Source of the DNA: Streptomyces sp. NBC_01707
GTDB taxonomy: Bacteria > Actinomycetota > Actinomycetes > Streptomycetales > Streptomycetaceae
Reading direction: 5' to 3'
Length of the DNA stretch: 64,000 nt
Assembly (NCBI RefSeq): GCF_041438805.1
Contig: NZ_CP109190.1
Location: forward strand, 1,240,001 to 1,304,000
This document shows, piece after piece, positions 35,051 through 44,483 of this stretch (position 1 is the first letter of the stretch; each line of letters opens with the position of its first letter). The notes beneath the pieces are model-generated. The model searched no databases and was not told the origin of the DNA. It saw only the letters and a list, made by a program, of their open reading frames with translations. Position numbers and translations under genes: made by a program.

Positions 35051-36286
35051 TCAGGAGCCGGCCTTGCGCTTGTTGTAGACGTCGAACCCGACCGCGGCAA
35101 GGAGGACGAAACCCTTGATGACCTGCTGGTAGTCGGTGCCGACGCCTACCAGCGACATCCCGTTGTTGAGTACACCGAGCACCAGCCCGCCGATGATGGC
35201 GCCGAAGACCGTGCCGACGCCGCCGCTCATCGAGGCGCCGCCGATGAACGCGGCGGCGATGGCCTCCAGTTCGAAGTTGGTTCCGGCCTGAGGGACGCCT
35301 GCATTGAGGCGGGCCGCGTAGACGACACCGGCGAGGGCGGCGAGCACCCCCATGTTCACGAAGACCAGGAAGGTGACGCGCTGGTCCTTCACCCCGGACA
35401 GCTTCGCTGCTGCCCGGTTGCCACCGAGCGCGTACACGTGGCGTCCGACGATCGCGTTGCGCATGACGTAGCCGAAGCCAATGAGCAGTACGGCGAGGAG
35501 GAGCAGGACGACCGGGACGCCTCGGTAGCTGGCCAGGGTCATCGTGAAGGCGAGGACCGCCGCGCCCATGGCCACGCACTTGGCGAGGAAGAGGTTCCTG
35601 GGCAGGACGTCGAGTCCGTACCGCTGTTGCCGTCGCCGGTCGCGGACCTCCTGGATCAGGGCGAAGGCCAGGAGCGCGAGCCCCATGAGGAGGGTGAGAT
35701 TGTGATAGTTGGTGTGCGGACCGACCTCCGGGAGGTAGCCGGTGGATATCTTCTGGAAGCCTTCGGGGAACGGGCCGAGCGAACGGCTGCCGAGGAGGAT
35801 CTGGGTACCGCCGCGGAAGAGCAGCATCCCGGCCAGCGTGACGATGAACGACGGGATTCCGACGTACGCGATCCAGAAGCCCTGCCACGCTCCGGCGACC
35901 GCTCCGACGACGAGGGCCAGGACCAGGGCGAGGACCCATGGCACATCCTGTTCGACCATCATCACGGCGCAGGCGGCCGAGACGAAGGCGGCCAGCGAGC
36001 CGACCGACAGATCGATGTGGCCTGCGATGATGACGATCATCATGCCGATGGCCAGGACGAGGATGTAGCTGTTCTGGAGCACCAGATTGGTGACGTTGTT
36101 GGGCTTGAGAAGGACGCCGTCGGTCCAGATCTCGAAGAGCACGACGATCAGTCCGAGGGCGATGAGCATCCCGTACTGGCGCATGTTGCGGCGGGCCGCG
36201 TCCAGCAGGAGGGTGCCGGTGGTCGCGGGCACTGCCGCTGTGGCCGGCGTCGGGCGCTGCGGTGTCTCGGTGGGGGCCTGGGCCAT
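35051..36286 (-). CDS. mmsB: Multiple-monosaccharide ABC transporter permease
   Basis: 411 residues. The N terminus is soluble and Pro/Thr-rich; eight or more membrane helices follow. The family segments IVIIAGHIDLSVGSLAAFVSA, GIPSFIVTLAGMLLFRGG, YALGGNRAAAKLSGV and IAAAFIGGASMSGGVGTVFGAIIGGLV identify the RbsC/XylH/GguB permease group. It forms the membrane channel for the MmsA ATPase and the ChvE-like binding protein encoded upstream. It starts six bases after the mmsA stop. Likely cargo is pentoses or hexoses such as xylose, arabinose or galactose. Confidence 0.93.
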   Translation of the reverse strand: MAQAPTETPQRPTPATAAVPATTGTLLLDAARRNMRQYGMLIALGLIVVLFEIWTDGVLLKPNNVTNLVLQNSYILVLAIGMMIVIIAGHIDLSVGSLAAFVSAACAVMMVEQDVPWVLALVLALVVGAVAGAWQGFWIAYVGIPSFIVTLAGMLLFRGGTQILLGSRSLGPFPEGFQKISTGYLPEVGPHTNYHNLTLLMGLALLAFALIQEVRDRRRQQRYGLDVLPRNLFLAKCVAMGAAVLAFTMTLASYRGVPVVLLLLAVLLIGFGYVMRNAIVGRHVYALGGNRAAAKLSGVKDQRVTFLVFVNMGVLAALAGVVYAARLNAGVPQAGTNFELEAIAAAFIGGASMSGGVGTVFGAIIGGLVLGVLNNGMSLVGVGTDYQQVIKGFVLLAAVGFDVYNKRKAGS

Positions 36287-36292
36287 TTCCTG

Positions 36293-37834
36293 CTACCTCT
36301 TGTCGCTGGTCATATGGCGCATCAGGACCTCCTGGGTGGCCTCCGCGCGCGGGAGTTCGCCGGTGATCCGGCCGGCCGACATGGTGTAGATGCGGTCGCA
36401 CATGCCGAGGAGTTCGGGCAGTTCGGAGGAGATCAGCACGACTGCTCTGCCTTCCGCGGCGAGCCGGTCGATGACGGTGTAGATCTCGTACTTGGCGCCT
36501 ACATCGATGCCGCGGGTCGGTTCGTCGAGGATCAGCACGTCGGGTCCGGCGAAGATCCACTTGCTGAGGACGACCTTCTGCTGGTTGCCGCCGGAAAGCC
36601 TGCCCACCTGCTCGAAGACGGTCGGAGCCTTGATGTTCATGGACTTCCGGTACGACTCCGCGACCCGGGTCTCCTCGTGCTCGTCGACGACGCCCCGCCG
36701 CGCCACCTTGCCGAGGGCACTGAGGGTGATGTTGCGGCCGATGGTGTCGATGATGTTGAGGCCGTACTGCTTGCGGTCCTCGGTGACGTAGGCGATGCCG
36801 TGCCGGACGGCCTCCGGGACGGTGCGGGTACGGATCTCCTTGCCGTCCTTGAAGACCTTGCCGCTGATGTTGTGGCCGTAGGTGCGCCCGAAGACGCTCA
36901 TCGCCAGTTCGGTGCGTCCCGCGCCCATCAGGCCGGCAATGCCCACGATCTCGCCCCGCCGGGCCTCGACCCGGGCGTGGTCGACGACCTTGCGGTGCTG
37001 GTCGATGGGGTGGTGCACGGTCCAGTCGCGGATCTCCAGGGCGGGGTGGGCGCCCGGATCACCCTCGTACCTGGTCCGTTCGGGGAAGCGGTGGTCGAGG
37101 TCGCGTCCGACCATGCCGCGGATGATGCGGTCCTCGGTGGTCGCCTCGGCGTGCACGTCGAGAGTCTCGACGGTACGGCCGTCGCGGATGACGGTGACCG
37201 AGTCGGCGACCGCCGCGATCTCGCCCAGCTTGTGCGAGATGATGATCGAGGAGATTCCCTGACCCTTCAGCTCCTTGATGAGGCTGATGAGCTGGGCGCT
37301 GTCCTCGTCGTTGAGTGCAGCGGTCGGTTCGTCGAGGATCAGCAGTTCGACCTTCTTGGCGAGGGCCTTGGCGATCTCGACGAGCTGTTGCTTGCCGACT
37401 CCGATGTCCGCGACCCTGGTCTGCGGGTGTTCACGCAGCCCGACCCGTTCCAGGAGGGCGGCGGCGTGCCGCAGCGTCTCGTTCCAGCTGATGAAGCCGC
37501 GGCTGGCGTGTTCGTTGCCGAGGAAGATGTTCTCCGCGATGGAGAGGTACGGCACCAGGGCGAGTTCCTGGTGGATGATCACGATGCCGCGTGCCTCGCT
37601 GGCGCGGATGTCCTTGAACGCACAGCGCTCGCCACGGAATCGGATCTCGCCCTCGTAGCTTCCGTGCGGGTGCACTCCGCTGAGGACCTTCATCAGGGTC
37701 GACTTACCGGCGCCGTTCTCCCCGCAGAGGGCGTGTACCTCGCCCTCCGCGACGGTCAGGGAGACATCCGAGAGCGCCTTGACACCCGGGAAGGTCTTGA
37801 CGATGGACCGCATTTCGAGGACCGGAGCGGTCAT
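36293..37834 (-). CDS. mmsA: Multiple-monosaccharide ABC transporter ATP-binding protein
   Basis: 513 residues from the ATG at 37834, which overlaps the stop of the binding-protein gene (ATGA). Two ABC cassettes are in tandem. The first has Walker [10 protein letters not shown] and Walker [11 protein letters not shown] with the divergent signature VGKQQLVEI. The second has a degenerate Walker A ([10 protein letters not shown]) but a good signature LSGGNQQKV and [13 protein letters not shown], as is normal for RbsA/XylG/GguA proteins. It drives sugar uptake through MmsB. Confidence 0.95.
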   Translation of the reverse strand: MTAPVLEMRSIVKTFPGVKALSDVSLTVAEGEVHALCGENGAGKSTLMKVLSGVHPHGSYEGEIRFRGERCAFKDIRASEARGIVIIHQELALVPYLSIAENIFLGNEHASRGFISWNETLRHAAALLERVGLREHPQTRVADIGVGKQQLVEIAKALAKKVELLILDEPTAALNDEDSAQLISLIKELKGQGISSIIISHKLGEIAAVADSVTVIRDGRTVETLDVHAEATTEDRIIRGMVGRDLDHRFPERTRYEGDPGAHPALEIRDWTVHHPIDQHRKVVDHARVEARRGEIVGIAGLMGAGRTELAMSVFGRTYGHNISGKVFKDGKEIRTRTVPEAVRHGIAYVTEDRKQYGLNIIDTIGRNITLSALGKVARRGVVDEHEETRVAESYRKSMNIKAPTVFEQVGRLSGGNQQKVVLSKWIFAGPDVLILDEPTRGIDVGAKYEIYTVIDRLAAEGRAVVLISSELPELLGMCDRIYTMSAGRITGELPRAEATQEVLMRHMTSDKR

Positions 37835-38946
37835 CGGAGGTCGCTCTCCTTGATGTAGCCCGAATCGACCAGCTCCGCCTGGTAGTTGGTCTTGTCGACG
37901 CTGACCGGGTCCAGGAGGAAGGACGGCACGACGAGCTTCTCGTTGTTGTACGTCGTGGTGTCGTTGACCTCGGGCTTCTTGTCGTGGAGCACGGCATCGG
38001 CCATCTGGACCGCCTGCTTGGCGAGGGCCCGGGTGTCCTTGTACACGGTCTGGGTCTGCTGTCCCGCGATGATCGACTTCACGGAGGCGACCTCGGCGTC
38101 CTGGCCGGTGACGACCGGGTAGGGCTTCGACTTCGTGCCGTAGCCGTCCGATTTGAGCGCCGAGATGATACCGATGGAGATGCCGTCGTACGGGGAGAGC
38201 ACGGCGTCCACTTCGGCCGACGAGTAGGCGCTGGTCAGCAGGTCGTCCATGCGCTTCTGTGCGGTGCCACCGTCCCAGCGCAGGGTGGTGATCTGGTCCA
38301 GCTTCGTCTGCTTGCTGCGGATGACGAGCTGCTTCTTGTCGATGTACGGCTTGAGGGTCTTCCAGGCGCCCTGGAAGAAGTAGCGCGTGTTGTTGTCGTC
38401 CGGCGATCCCGCGAAGAGCTCGATGTTGAACGGCCCCTTCCCGGAGCCGGACTCCAGACCGAGCTTGTCGACGATGTAACCGGCCTGGAGTTCGCCGACC
38501 TTCTCGTTGTCGAACGAGGCGTAGTAGTCGACGTCCGGGCTGCCGAGGATGAGGCGGTCGTAGGAGATGACCTTGATGTTCTGCTCCCCCGCCTGCCGCA
38601 GGACGTCGCTCAGCGCGCGGCCGTCGATCGCCGCAATGACCAGGACGTCCACACCCTTGGTGATCATGTTCTCGATCTGGGAGACCTGCTGGTCGACGTC
38701 GTCCTCGCCGTACTGCAGATCGGTCTTGTAGCCGAGCTTCTTGAACTCGGCGACCATGTTGCGGCCGTCGGCAATCCAGCGCTCCGACGACTTCGTCGGC
38801 ATGGCGATACCGATGGTGGAGCCCTTGCCACCCGCCTTCTCCTCCTTGCTGCCGCCGGCGCTGCTCTGCCCGCAGGCAGCAAGTGAGAGGGACAGCGCAA
38901 CGGCTGTCAGGGCGGCTGCTGCAGTACGTGTACGGGTCGTGCGCAT
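37831..38946 (-). CDS. chvE: ChvE-like sugar-binding lipoprotein
   Basis: 371 residues from the ATG at 38946. The lipobox LSLAAC gives lipidated Cys25. The mature domain begins [22 protein letters not shown] and continues with [23 protein letters not shown] and [18 protein letters not shown], very close to ChvE-type multiple-monosaccharide binding proteins. It is the first gene of the chvE-mmsA-mmsB operon. Repeated GTTCG-type sites upstream may bind a LacI or ROK regulator that is not in the window. Confidence 0.93.
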   Translation of the reverse strand: MRTTRTRTAAAALTAVALSLSLAACGQSSAGGSKEEKAGGKGSTIGIAMPTKSSERWIADGRNMVAEFKKLGYKTDLQYGEDDVDQQVSQIENMITKGVDVLVIAAIDGRALSDVLRQAGEQNIKVISYDRLILGSPDVDYYASFDNEKVGELQAGYIVDKLGLESGSGKGPFNIELFAGSPDDNNTRYFFQGAWKTLKPYIDKKQLVIRSKQTKLDQITTLRWDGGTAQKRMDDLLTSAYSSAEVDAVLSPYDGISIGIISALKSDGYGTKSKPYPVVTGQDAEVASVKSIIAGQQTQTVYKDTRALAKQAVQMADAVLHDKKPEVNDTTTYNNEKLVVPSFLLDPVSVDKTNYQAELVDSGYIKESDLR

Positions 38947-39432
38947 GATCGATCCTCCGGAGTACGAGGGAAGCGGCGGGAGTTGGCCCGACAGGGGGTG
39001 GATCCCATCGAGCGTTCGGTATATCGGACAAGGTTCGAATCACTGAGCGCGCCCATTCGTCACTGCCGGACGATCAGCCGATTCCCTTGAGCGGCAAGGT
39101 TGTTGCTCCTGGGGCTCGCGTAACTCCTCTAGCTCCTAGGGCGTTCGATATTTCGTCACCCGTTCGAAATTCTGGCGTGACCGTAGTGAGGGGTCGGGGA
39201 GAGTGTCAATGGTTCGCGCACACGCAACTGGGACAAGCAGGTAGCCGGAGTGGGTTTCGGCCGTTCCGAGGCCGTCGCGCATCGCTCCGGCACGAATGCC
39301 GGACCCGGGTCCGGGAACTTCCCGTACGGCCTGGGAACCTATGCTGTCGTCAGGCGCTCACAGCCGCCTGAACTCCAACTGCCGCCTCGGACAGGGCGGA
39401 CCAAGCCGCACCTCTGCTCGGGAGCCTTCATC
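38947..39432. other. Regulatory region upstream of the sugar transporter operon
   Basis: Contains GTTCGGTATATCGGAC (39014-39029, imperfect palindrome, 12 of 16 positions) and, 115 bases away, the related GTTCGATATTTCGTCAC plus GTTCGAAAT (39143-39170). The two sites share GTTCGnTATnTCG and are likely operators. The divergent nucleotidyltransferase gene begins at the right end. No gene is supported inside. Confidence 0.55.
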
Positions 39433-40719
39433 ATGACGCCCTCCGCCGGCGATGCCTCCTCCTGGACGAGGCTGTGGGCCGGCTCCCCACACATCCCGCA
39501 CGCGCCCCTCGACGACGCGACACGGCGGCACGCGGATCTCCCCGCAACGCTGCTGCCGGCCCCCGCCGGTATGCATCACCCCGCGGTCTTCGAACCTGCG
39601 TTGAAACAGTTCGCCAACGCCTACCGGGCCGGGGAGCCGCACTTCGAGGATGCCGCGACGAGCCAGGCCTGGCACCGGGCGCGGCGGACCGTACTCGACA
39701 CGGTGCTCGCGGCCGTCGCGGAGGGTCCCTGGGCCCGTCATCTGGTGCTGCGCGGCAGCGTGTTGATGGCCACCTGGTTCGGGGATGCGGCCCGTGATCC
39801 GGGCGACCTGGACTTCCTCGTCGTACCTCAGGACTGGGCCATGGACGGCCGCCGCACCGTGGGCCTGTTCGACACGATCGCCCGGGACGCCGAGACAGCC
39901 GCGCGCGGCGCCGTCCGCATCGACGCGGCCGCCATGGTGACCGAGAACATCTGGACGTACGACCGGGTTCCGGGCCGCCGCATGCTGCTGCCGTGGACCG
40001 CGTCGGGCGTTCCCGGTGGCACGGTACAGCTGGACGTGGTGTTCCACGAGCCCCTGCCGGCCCCGGCCGAACTGACCGGGCTCCGGCCGCTGGGTGACGG
40101 TCCCGGCTGCCGGATACCGGCCGTCTCCCCCGCTCTGTCGCTGGCCTGGAAGCTGCTGTGGCTGGTCACCGACGCGTATCCGCAGGGCAAGGACCTGTAC
40201 GACGCGGTCCTGCTGGCGGAACACACCCCGCCCTCCTACGAACTGGTACGGGACGCCTTCGTGCTCAGCGGTGCGGAGGGGGTGAGGCCGGCCGGTACCT
40301 GGTGGCTCGACGAGCTGGACGTGGAGACCGGTTGGCCTCACTTCACCGCCGAACACCCCTGGGTCACGGAGGATGCGGCAAGCTTTCGCGGGCGTCTAGC
40401 CCGCGCGCTCGGGCCTCTGCTGGAGTCGGCGGAGCGACCGGGAGAGGGAGGCTACACCCGGTGGGCCAGGTGGTTGCAGCCGCTGGTGGAGTCCACCCGT
40501 GCAACGGCCCCCGACCGCCCTGAGGCCGCCCTCGGGCATCTCTGCGAGGGCGGCAGGGACGGTCTGACGGCTGCAACCGTGATCGTCCGCGAGGTCGTGG
40601 GACGTGAGCGGCTGCGCCCGGAGGACGCACTCGCCGCTGTCCTGACGGACGGGAGCAGCTGGCGCTACTGGCGGGAGAACCCGGACGCCTGCCGCCGCGC
40701 CCTGGACGAGTTGCGATGA
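39433..40719 (+). CDS. AbiEii/AbiGii-like nucleotidyltransferase
   Basis: 428 residues from the ATG at 39433 behind GGGAG. The nucleotidyltransferase core reads LVLRGSVLMATWFGDAARDPGDLDFLV, with Gly-Ser at 108-109 and metal ligands Asp125 and Asp127. A later block, LAWKLLWLVTDAYPQGKDLYDAVLLAEH, is the KDLYD helix typical of AbiEii proteins. AbiEii is the toxin of type IV abortive-infection systems and inhibits tRNA charging by adding nucleotides. The usual partner AbiEi antitoxin is absent on both sides, and the protein is longer than classical AbiEii (about 300), so it may have another cellular role. Confidence 0.8.
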   Translation: MTPSAGDASSWTRLWAGSPHIPHAPLDDATRRHADLPATLLPAPAGMHHPAVFEPALKQFANAYRAGEPHFEDAATSQAWHRARRTVLDTVLAAVAEGPWARHLVLRGSVLMATWFGDAARDPGDLDFLVVPQDWAMDGRRTVGLFDTIARDAETAARGAVRIDAAAMVTENIWTYDRVPGRRMLLPWTASGVPGGTVQLDVVFHEPLPAPAELTGLRPLGDGPGCRIPAVSPALSLAWKLLWLVTDAYPQGKDLYDAVLLAEHTPPSYELVRDAFVLSGAEGVRPAGTWWLDELDVETGWPHFTAEHPWVTEDAASFRGRLARALGPLLESAERPGEGGYTRWARWLQPLVESTRATAPDRPEAALGHLCEGGRDGLTAATVIVREVVGRERLRPEDALAAVLTDGSSWRYWRENPDACRRALDELR

Positions 40720-41581
40720 CGGCGGTCCCATGCACTGCGCGCCCGCGACCCCGTTTCGAGTCACCCGACCGTGGAGCCGACGGCTGAAGCACCGGCCGTC
40801 GAGGAGCCGGCGGTCAGGGGCCCGGGGAGCCGCCGTCCACACGGTCTTGCCGACCCTCCCGGCGCCGGGCCCCGAAGTCGGAGGCGGCCGCGCGAACCAG
40901 GAACAGCCCACGGCCGCTCCGCCTGGCTCGGGAGGACCGTCGGAGGCGGGTTGCGACGGCTCGGGGGCTCTTGCGTCGGTGACCGAGGGGGTGTGCGGGT
41001 CGTGCAGCGGGCGGGCCATCGCTGTGCCGTTCTCCAGCAGCAGCGTCCCCCGCGCCGCCGGTCCGGTAGCCCTGGCCGCAGCCACCGGCCCTGATGCCGG
41101 TGCCGGCCGTGGGCTTCTGGGTCTGCCGGTCGGGGACAGTCGCCTCGTTCGTCGCCGCACGTCGGCGTCGCGCACGCTTTGAAGGGTTGGCCCGGTCCGG
41201 TTTCGATGTGCTCGTGGTGCTGCGGTGCATTTCCTTTCCGCTCTCCAGCACGTCATCCACGACACGCTCCAAGACCTCTGCCCTGCGGTCCTGTGGCAGT
41301 GACCCGGCGTTGCGACCGGAGTCGGACCTTCCGCAGGTCGCGGATGTAGACGTATCCACGTGCGGCATCGGAGAGGACAGCCATCGTCCCCACAGTGAAC
41401 AACCCTGGCAGGGCGTCGCTTTCCGCTTCCGTCCGTTGGCGAGACAGGACCAGTCCATGAGCGCCCGAGCGTGACTGCTTCCGACCCGAATGCCTGCCGT
41501 CCCCGGATTCCGCCGGTGCGGCAACGGTAGGGTCGGGGCGCTCGGAATGTGGGGGCGTCGGTGCGGGGAGACGGGACGGCG
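40720..41581. other. Long low-information region with a decayed ATPase gene
   Basis: About 860 bases between two plus-strand genes. The only coding trace I can support is the frameshifted minus-strand ATPase fragment at 40815-41065. The remaining sequence shows no gene. Confidence 0.45.
40815..41065 (-). pseudogene. Frameshifted remnant of HATPase_c_2 anti-sigma-type kinase
   Basis: On the minus strand one frame gives LLLENGTAMARPLHDPHTP. A second frame continues with SGRGLFLVRAAASDFGAR (the G2 box region of these ATPases), and the first frame resumes with VGKTVWTAAP (the usual end GKTVW). Together they trace the C-terminal half of a protein like that at 6044-6589, broken by two frame changes, with no N-terminal half. 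Either a decayed gene or sequencing errors would explain it. Confidence 0.45.
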
Positions 41582-42778
41582 ATGGAGAGCGGCGGGACGG
41601 CGGCGCGCGGGCGGGTGCGGGAGACGGACCTGCCGGCGGGGTTGACGCATGGAGTGAGCCGGGAGTTCCTGGTCTCGGAGGGGCTGCCGGAGGCGGCGGC
41701 GTTCTTGGACTTCGCGAGGCCGGGAGCGGGCCTGCTGGAGGCGCCGGCCTGGCCCGACAGCCGTCAGCAGGGCGATACGGGGCCGCTGTTCGTCCTCGGC
41801 GAGACGCAATACTGCGGCAGCCGGGTGCTGCTGGACGGCGTCACGGGGGAGGTCCATCTCGCCGCACGGGCGGACGGGAAGGTGCGGCGCGACCTGCTGG
41901 CCTCGGACCTTCCTGCGCTCTCCGGGCTGATCCGCGAGACCGAGGCTGTGACCCGGGACGCCGGACAGCGGGGGGCGGGTGACGGGCATCGGGGTGCGGC
42001 AGCGGCCGCCGCCATGGCGGGGAGCGTCGAGCGCCGGATGCGGGAGATCGACCCGGGTCTGTTCGGTCGGACGGCCCAGAACCCGCCGGCGCACTGGGGT
42101 ACCGCGCTGCTGGTCGCCTCGCTGGCCTGGGGCGCGCTGCCCGGCACGGAGGCAGGCGGTCTCTCCTACGAGTTCGGCGCCGACCTGGTCGAGGAGATCG
42201 CCGCGCTGACCGGCGAGGGGCGAGTGCGGCGCTACCGGCCGGAGGAGCTGCCGGCCGTGCTCTCCCACGGGCCGACCAGGCGGCTCCTCACGGAGGTGGG
42301 CCTGCCGCTCGGCAGTGAGATGTTCGGGGTCAAAGAGGATGACCCGCTGGTCACCATGGCGCAGGCGCACCCGGACTCCTTCGGAAACGGCGCCGAGGCG
42401 GAGGAGGGGCGGGGGTACCAGCGCGACTACGTCGCGATCGGCTGGTGGCCGCACGACCTCCCGGTCGCCCTCGACGGCGCCACCGGCCGGCTGGAGCTGC
42501 CCGACTGGTACGACGAAGGCGGGCCCGCCGCCTATCTCCACCAGGACCTGTCGGCACTGCTGTACGCGCTCTGGACGTACGAGCGGCTGCGCGCCGCGTG
42601 GCACGACGTGGACGACGCGCGCAGGGCCGACGCCTGGGAGGTGTTCGATCCGCACGTGCTGCTGATCAGCGTGGTCGACGAGCTGGTGGAGGCGGTCGAC
42701 CCGGAGGCGTTCGCAACGGCCGGGCATTCCTGGCGGATGCTCGCCGAGGACCGACACACCGGCGGTCTGCTGGCCTGA
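41582..42778 (+). CDS. Tandem SUKH-4 family immunity-like protein
   Basis: 398 residues from the ATG at 41582 (a GTG at 41549 is in frame). Two similar SUKH-4 units occur: residues about 15-125 with GVSREFLVSEGLPEAAAFLDFARP and GSRVLLDGVTGEVHLA; and about 220-355 with GPTRRLLTEVGLPLGSEMFGV, YVAIGWWPHDLPVALDGATGRLEL and DLSALLYALWTYERLR. A linker with WGTALLVASLAWGALPG joins them. SUKH proteins commonly neutralise polymorphic nuclease or deaminase toxins. No toxin gene is adjacent. A cytoplasmic role is expected. Confidence 0.82.
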   Translation: MESGGTAARGRVRETDLPAGLTHGVSREFLVSEGLPEAAAFLDFARPGAGLLEAPAWPDSRQQGDTGPLFVLGETQYCGSRVLLDGVTGEVHLAARADGKVRRDLLASDLPALSGLIRETEAVTRDAGQRGAGDGHRGAAAAAAMAGSVERRMREIDPGLFGRTAQNPPAHWGTALLVASLAWGALPGTEAGGLSYEFGADLVEEIAALTGEGRVRRYRPEELPAVLSHGPTRRLLTEVGLPLGSEMFGVKEDDPLVTMAQAHPDSFGNGAEAEEGRGYQRDYVAIGWWPHDLPVALDGATGRLELPDWYDEGGPAAYLHQDLSALLYALWTYERLRAAWHDVDDARRADAWEVFDPHVLLISVVDELVEAVDPEAFATAGHSWRMLAEDRHTGGLLA

Positions 42779-43180
42779 TCGTTCTCGCTCCCGTCGGCTG
42801 AGCCACGGTGCCGGTCACTCTCCTGCTGTCCGGCGGGCAGCACGTCGTACCCGTTCCGCGACGACGTCCGCCGCGGGCAGCAAGCGAGTTGGCGTCTGCG
42901 GCGGATGCCTCACGCGCAGGTACGAATCCGGACGGTGATCCCGGCCGCACGCCAAGACGTTCCGCCCGGACCGGGCCGCCGACGCTCCCGCACAGGACCG
43001 AAGCACCCCGCAGCACGACCACCTACGCCGACCAATCCAGATCCCCCTGCCGTGTCAGCGAACAGCGTGATCGCACGCATGTGGATAGGTGTCACGCGTG
43101 GTCCGTACCCGGGGACGGCCGCCGGCCGGTGTGGTGGGATGCTGAGCCGCTCGCCGGGCGTCGGCGATCAGGGACATGTG
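42779..43180. other. Intergenic region before lipoprotein gene
   Basis: About 400 bases without a supported gene. The lipoprotein frame is open through most of it, but its codons there look non-coding and a clear start with ribosome binding site is at 43181. Confidence 0.45.
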
Positions 43181-43978
43181 GTGAGGGCATTGAAATCGGT
43201 GACGCGGAGAACGTGGGCGGTGATGGTGTGCACCGTGGTCGCGGCGGGCGGACTGGCTGGGTGCGGGGGCTCCGGCGGAGGGAACGCGGAGGGCAAGCCG
43301 TCACCGGCGCGGTCTGTGAGCGATGCGCAACGAATGACCGAAGCGCTGACGCTGTTCAAGGGATACCGGTCCTTTGGCCTCGAGGGGGAGGTCAGGGACG
43401 AGGTGAACACCCTTGTCGACCTGCACGTCGACCGGCAGGGCAATTGCGTCGGCAGCTACCGGAACCTTGGTGCCACCACCGAGTTCGTCGTCATCGGTGA
43501 CCGTGCCTGGTCGGCGTTCGACGAGAAAGGGCTGAGCAGCTCCATCGAGACCGCGCGGTACATGGGGCCCGACGCGGTGGACGCGGCCAAGGATGCGGCC
43601 GCGACGGCGCGCGGGAAGTACGTGGAGTCATCGGCCGCCGAGCTGACCGAGGCAAACATCGCCCTGTCCCTGTGCCGGATGGACCGGGCGTACGCGGACG
43701 TGCCTGCCTCGGTGACCAGCGCCGAACACAGCAGACCCCGCACGGAGAAAGGGGAGCGGCGCGTGTCGCTCACGCACACGCATGAGGACGGCGAGGTGGT
43801 CGTCGAGGTGCCGAAGGCAGGAACACCGAAACCTCGCCGCATCGAGTTCGAGGTCCGGGACGTGCCCGTACTGGTCGACATCGACGACTACGACGTACCG
43901 GTCAAGGTACAACGACCCGACACTTCCGACGTGGTGCAGGCCGAAGACGTACGCGGGCTCAATCCGTTCGCCGACTGA
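43181..43978 (+). CDS. Predicted lipoprotein, LppX/LprAFG-like fold possible
   Basis: 265 residues from the GTG at 43181 (GTG 43178 is equally possible) with AGGGA six bases upstream. After a basic start, the hydrophobic stretch ends at lipobox LAGC with Cys28, followed by a GGSGGG spacer, so it is anchored outside the membrane. The mature part (RSFGLEGEVRDEVNTLVDLHVDRQGNCVGSYRN, then EFVVIGDRAWSAF) reads like alternating beta strands of a half-barrel lipid- or ligand-binding lipoprotein. That fold call is tentative. Gene alone. Confidence 0.7.
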   Translation: MRALKSVTRRTWAVMVCTVVAAGGLAGCGGSGGGNAEGKPSPARSVSDAQRMTEALTLFKGYRSFGLEGEVRDEVNTLVDLHVDRQGNCVGSYRNLGATTEFVVIGDRAWSAFDEKGLSSSIETARYMGPDAVDAAKDAAATARGKYVESSAAELTEANIALSLCRMDRAYADVPASVTSAEHSRPRTEKGERRVSLTHTHEDGEVVVEVPKAGTPKPRRIEFEVRDVPVLVDIDDYDVPVKVQRPDTSDVVQAEDVRGLNPFAD

Positions 43979-44483
43979 CCACGTACCGCCGCAGCCCGCA
44001 GAGCACCCTCGCTGTTCGCGGCCACATCACACGCCGACGGAGAGCGAGCCACGGCTGTCAGCCCGCATCGGCCCTTGCTGTCCGTACGGATCGGCACCGC
44101 GCTCGCCGACACCGGTCTCCCGAACCGGCCTCGGCGGGGGCGAGGCCTGCTACTTCGTCGGCGGCTTCTCCGCGTCGGCGCCCGCCTCTTCGCGCTGCCC
44201 GCGCGCCCCGGACGGCTGGTCTGCCGACCGGGGAGGGGGCGGTTTCCAACTCCTCGGTGAACGAGTCCTCCTGGTGTGACTGTCCTGTGCGGTGAGTTTC
44301 GATTGACGCCATCGGAGTTTGAGCGGCGTGGGTCACCGACTGCGGCTGCGTCATCGTGCTGGACCGGTTTCGCCGCCCCCGCCTGCCCGGCGGGATGCGA
44401 CCTCGGCGCGACATGAGCGCAACGGTTGGGGCGTGCCGGGCATCGAACAGTCCGGTCCCGGATACGGCGGCGTCCGGAGAACG
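43979..44483. other. Intergenic region between lipoprotein and methionine aminopeptidase genes
   Basis: About 500 bases between convergent genes. Overlapping minus-strand frames (one with MASIETHRTGQSHQEDSFTE) look locally protein-like but end in low-complexity Arg/Ala sequence, and I cannot support a gene. Confidence 0.4.

Noticed and set aside
34880..37858. A 992-residue open frame on the plus strand antisense to the sugar transporter genes
   Set aside because: It mirrors the codon structure of the three well-supported minus-strand genes and has antisense composition (Asp/Glu/Val/Gly/His-rich) without domains.
44058..44414. Minus-strand frame with MASIETHRTGQSHQEDSFTE
   Set aside because: Locally protein-like but it ends in Arg/Ala low complexity with no ribosome binding site or known family; not strong enough to annotate.
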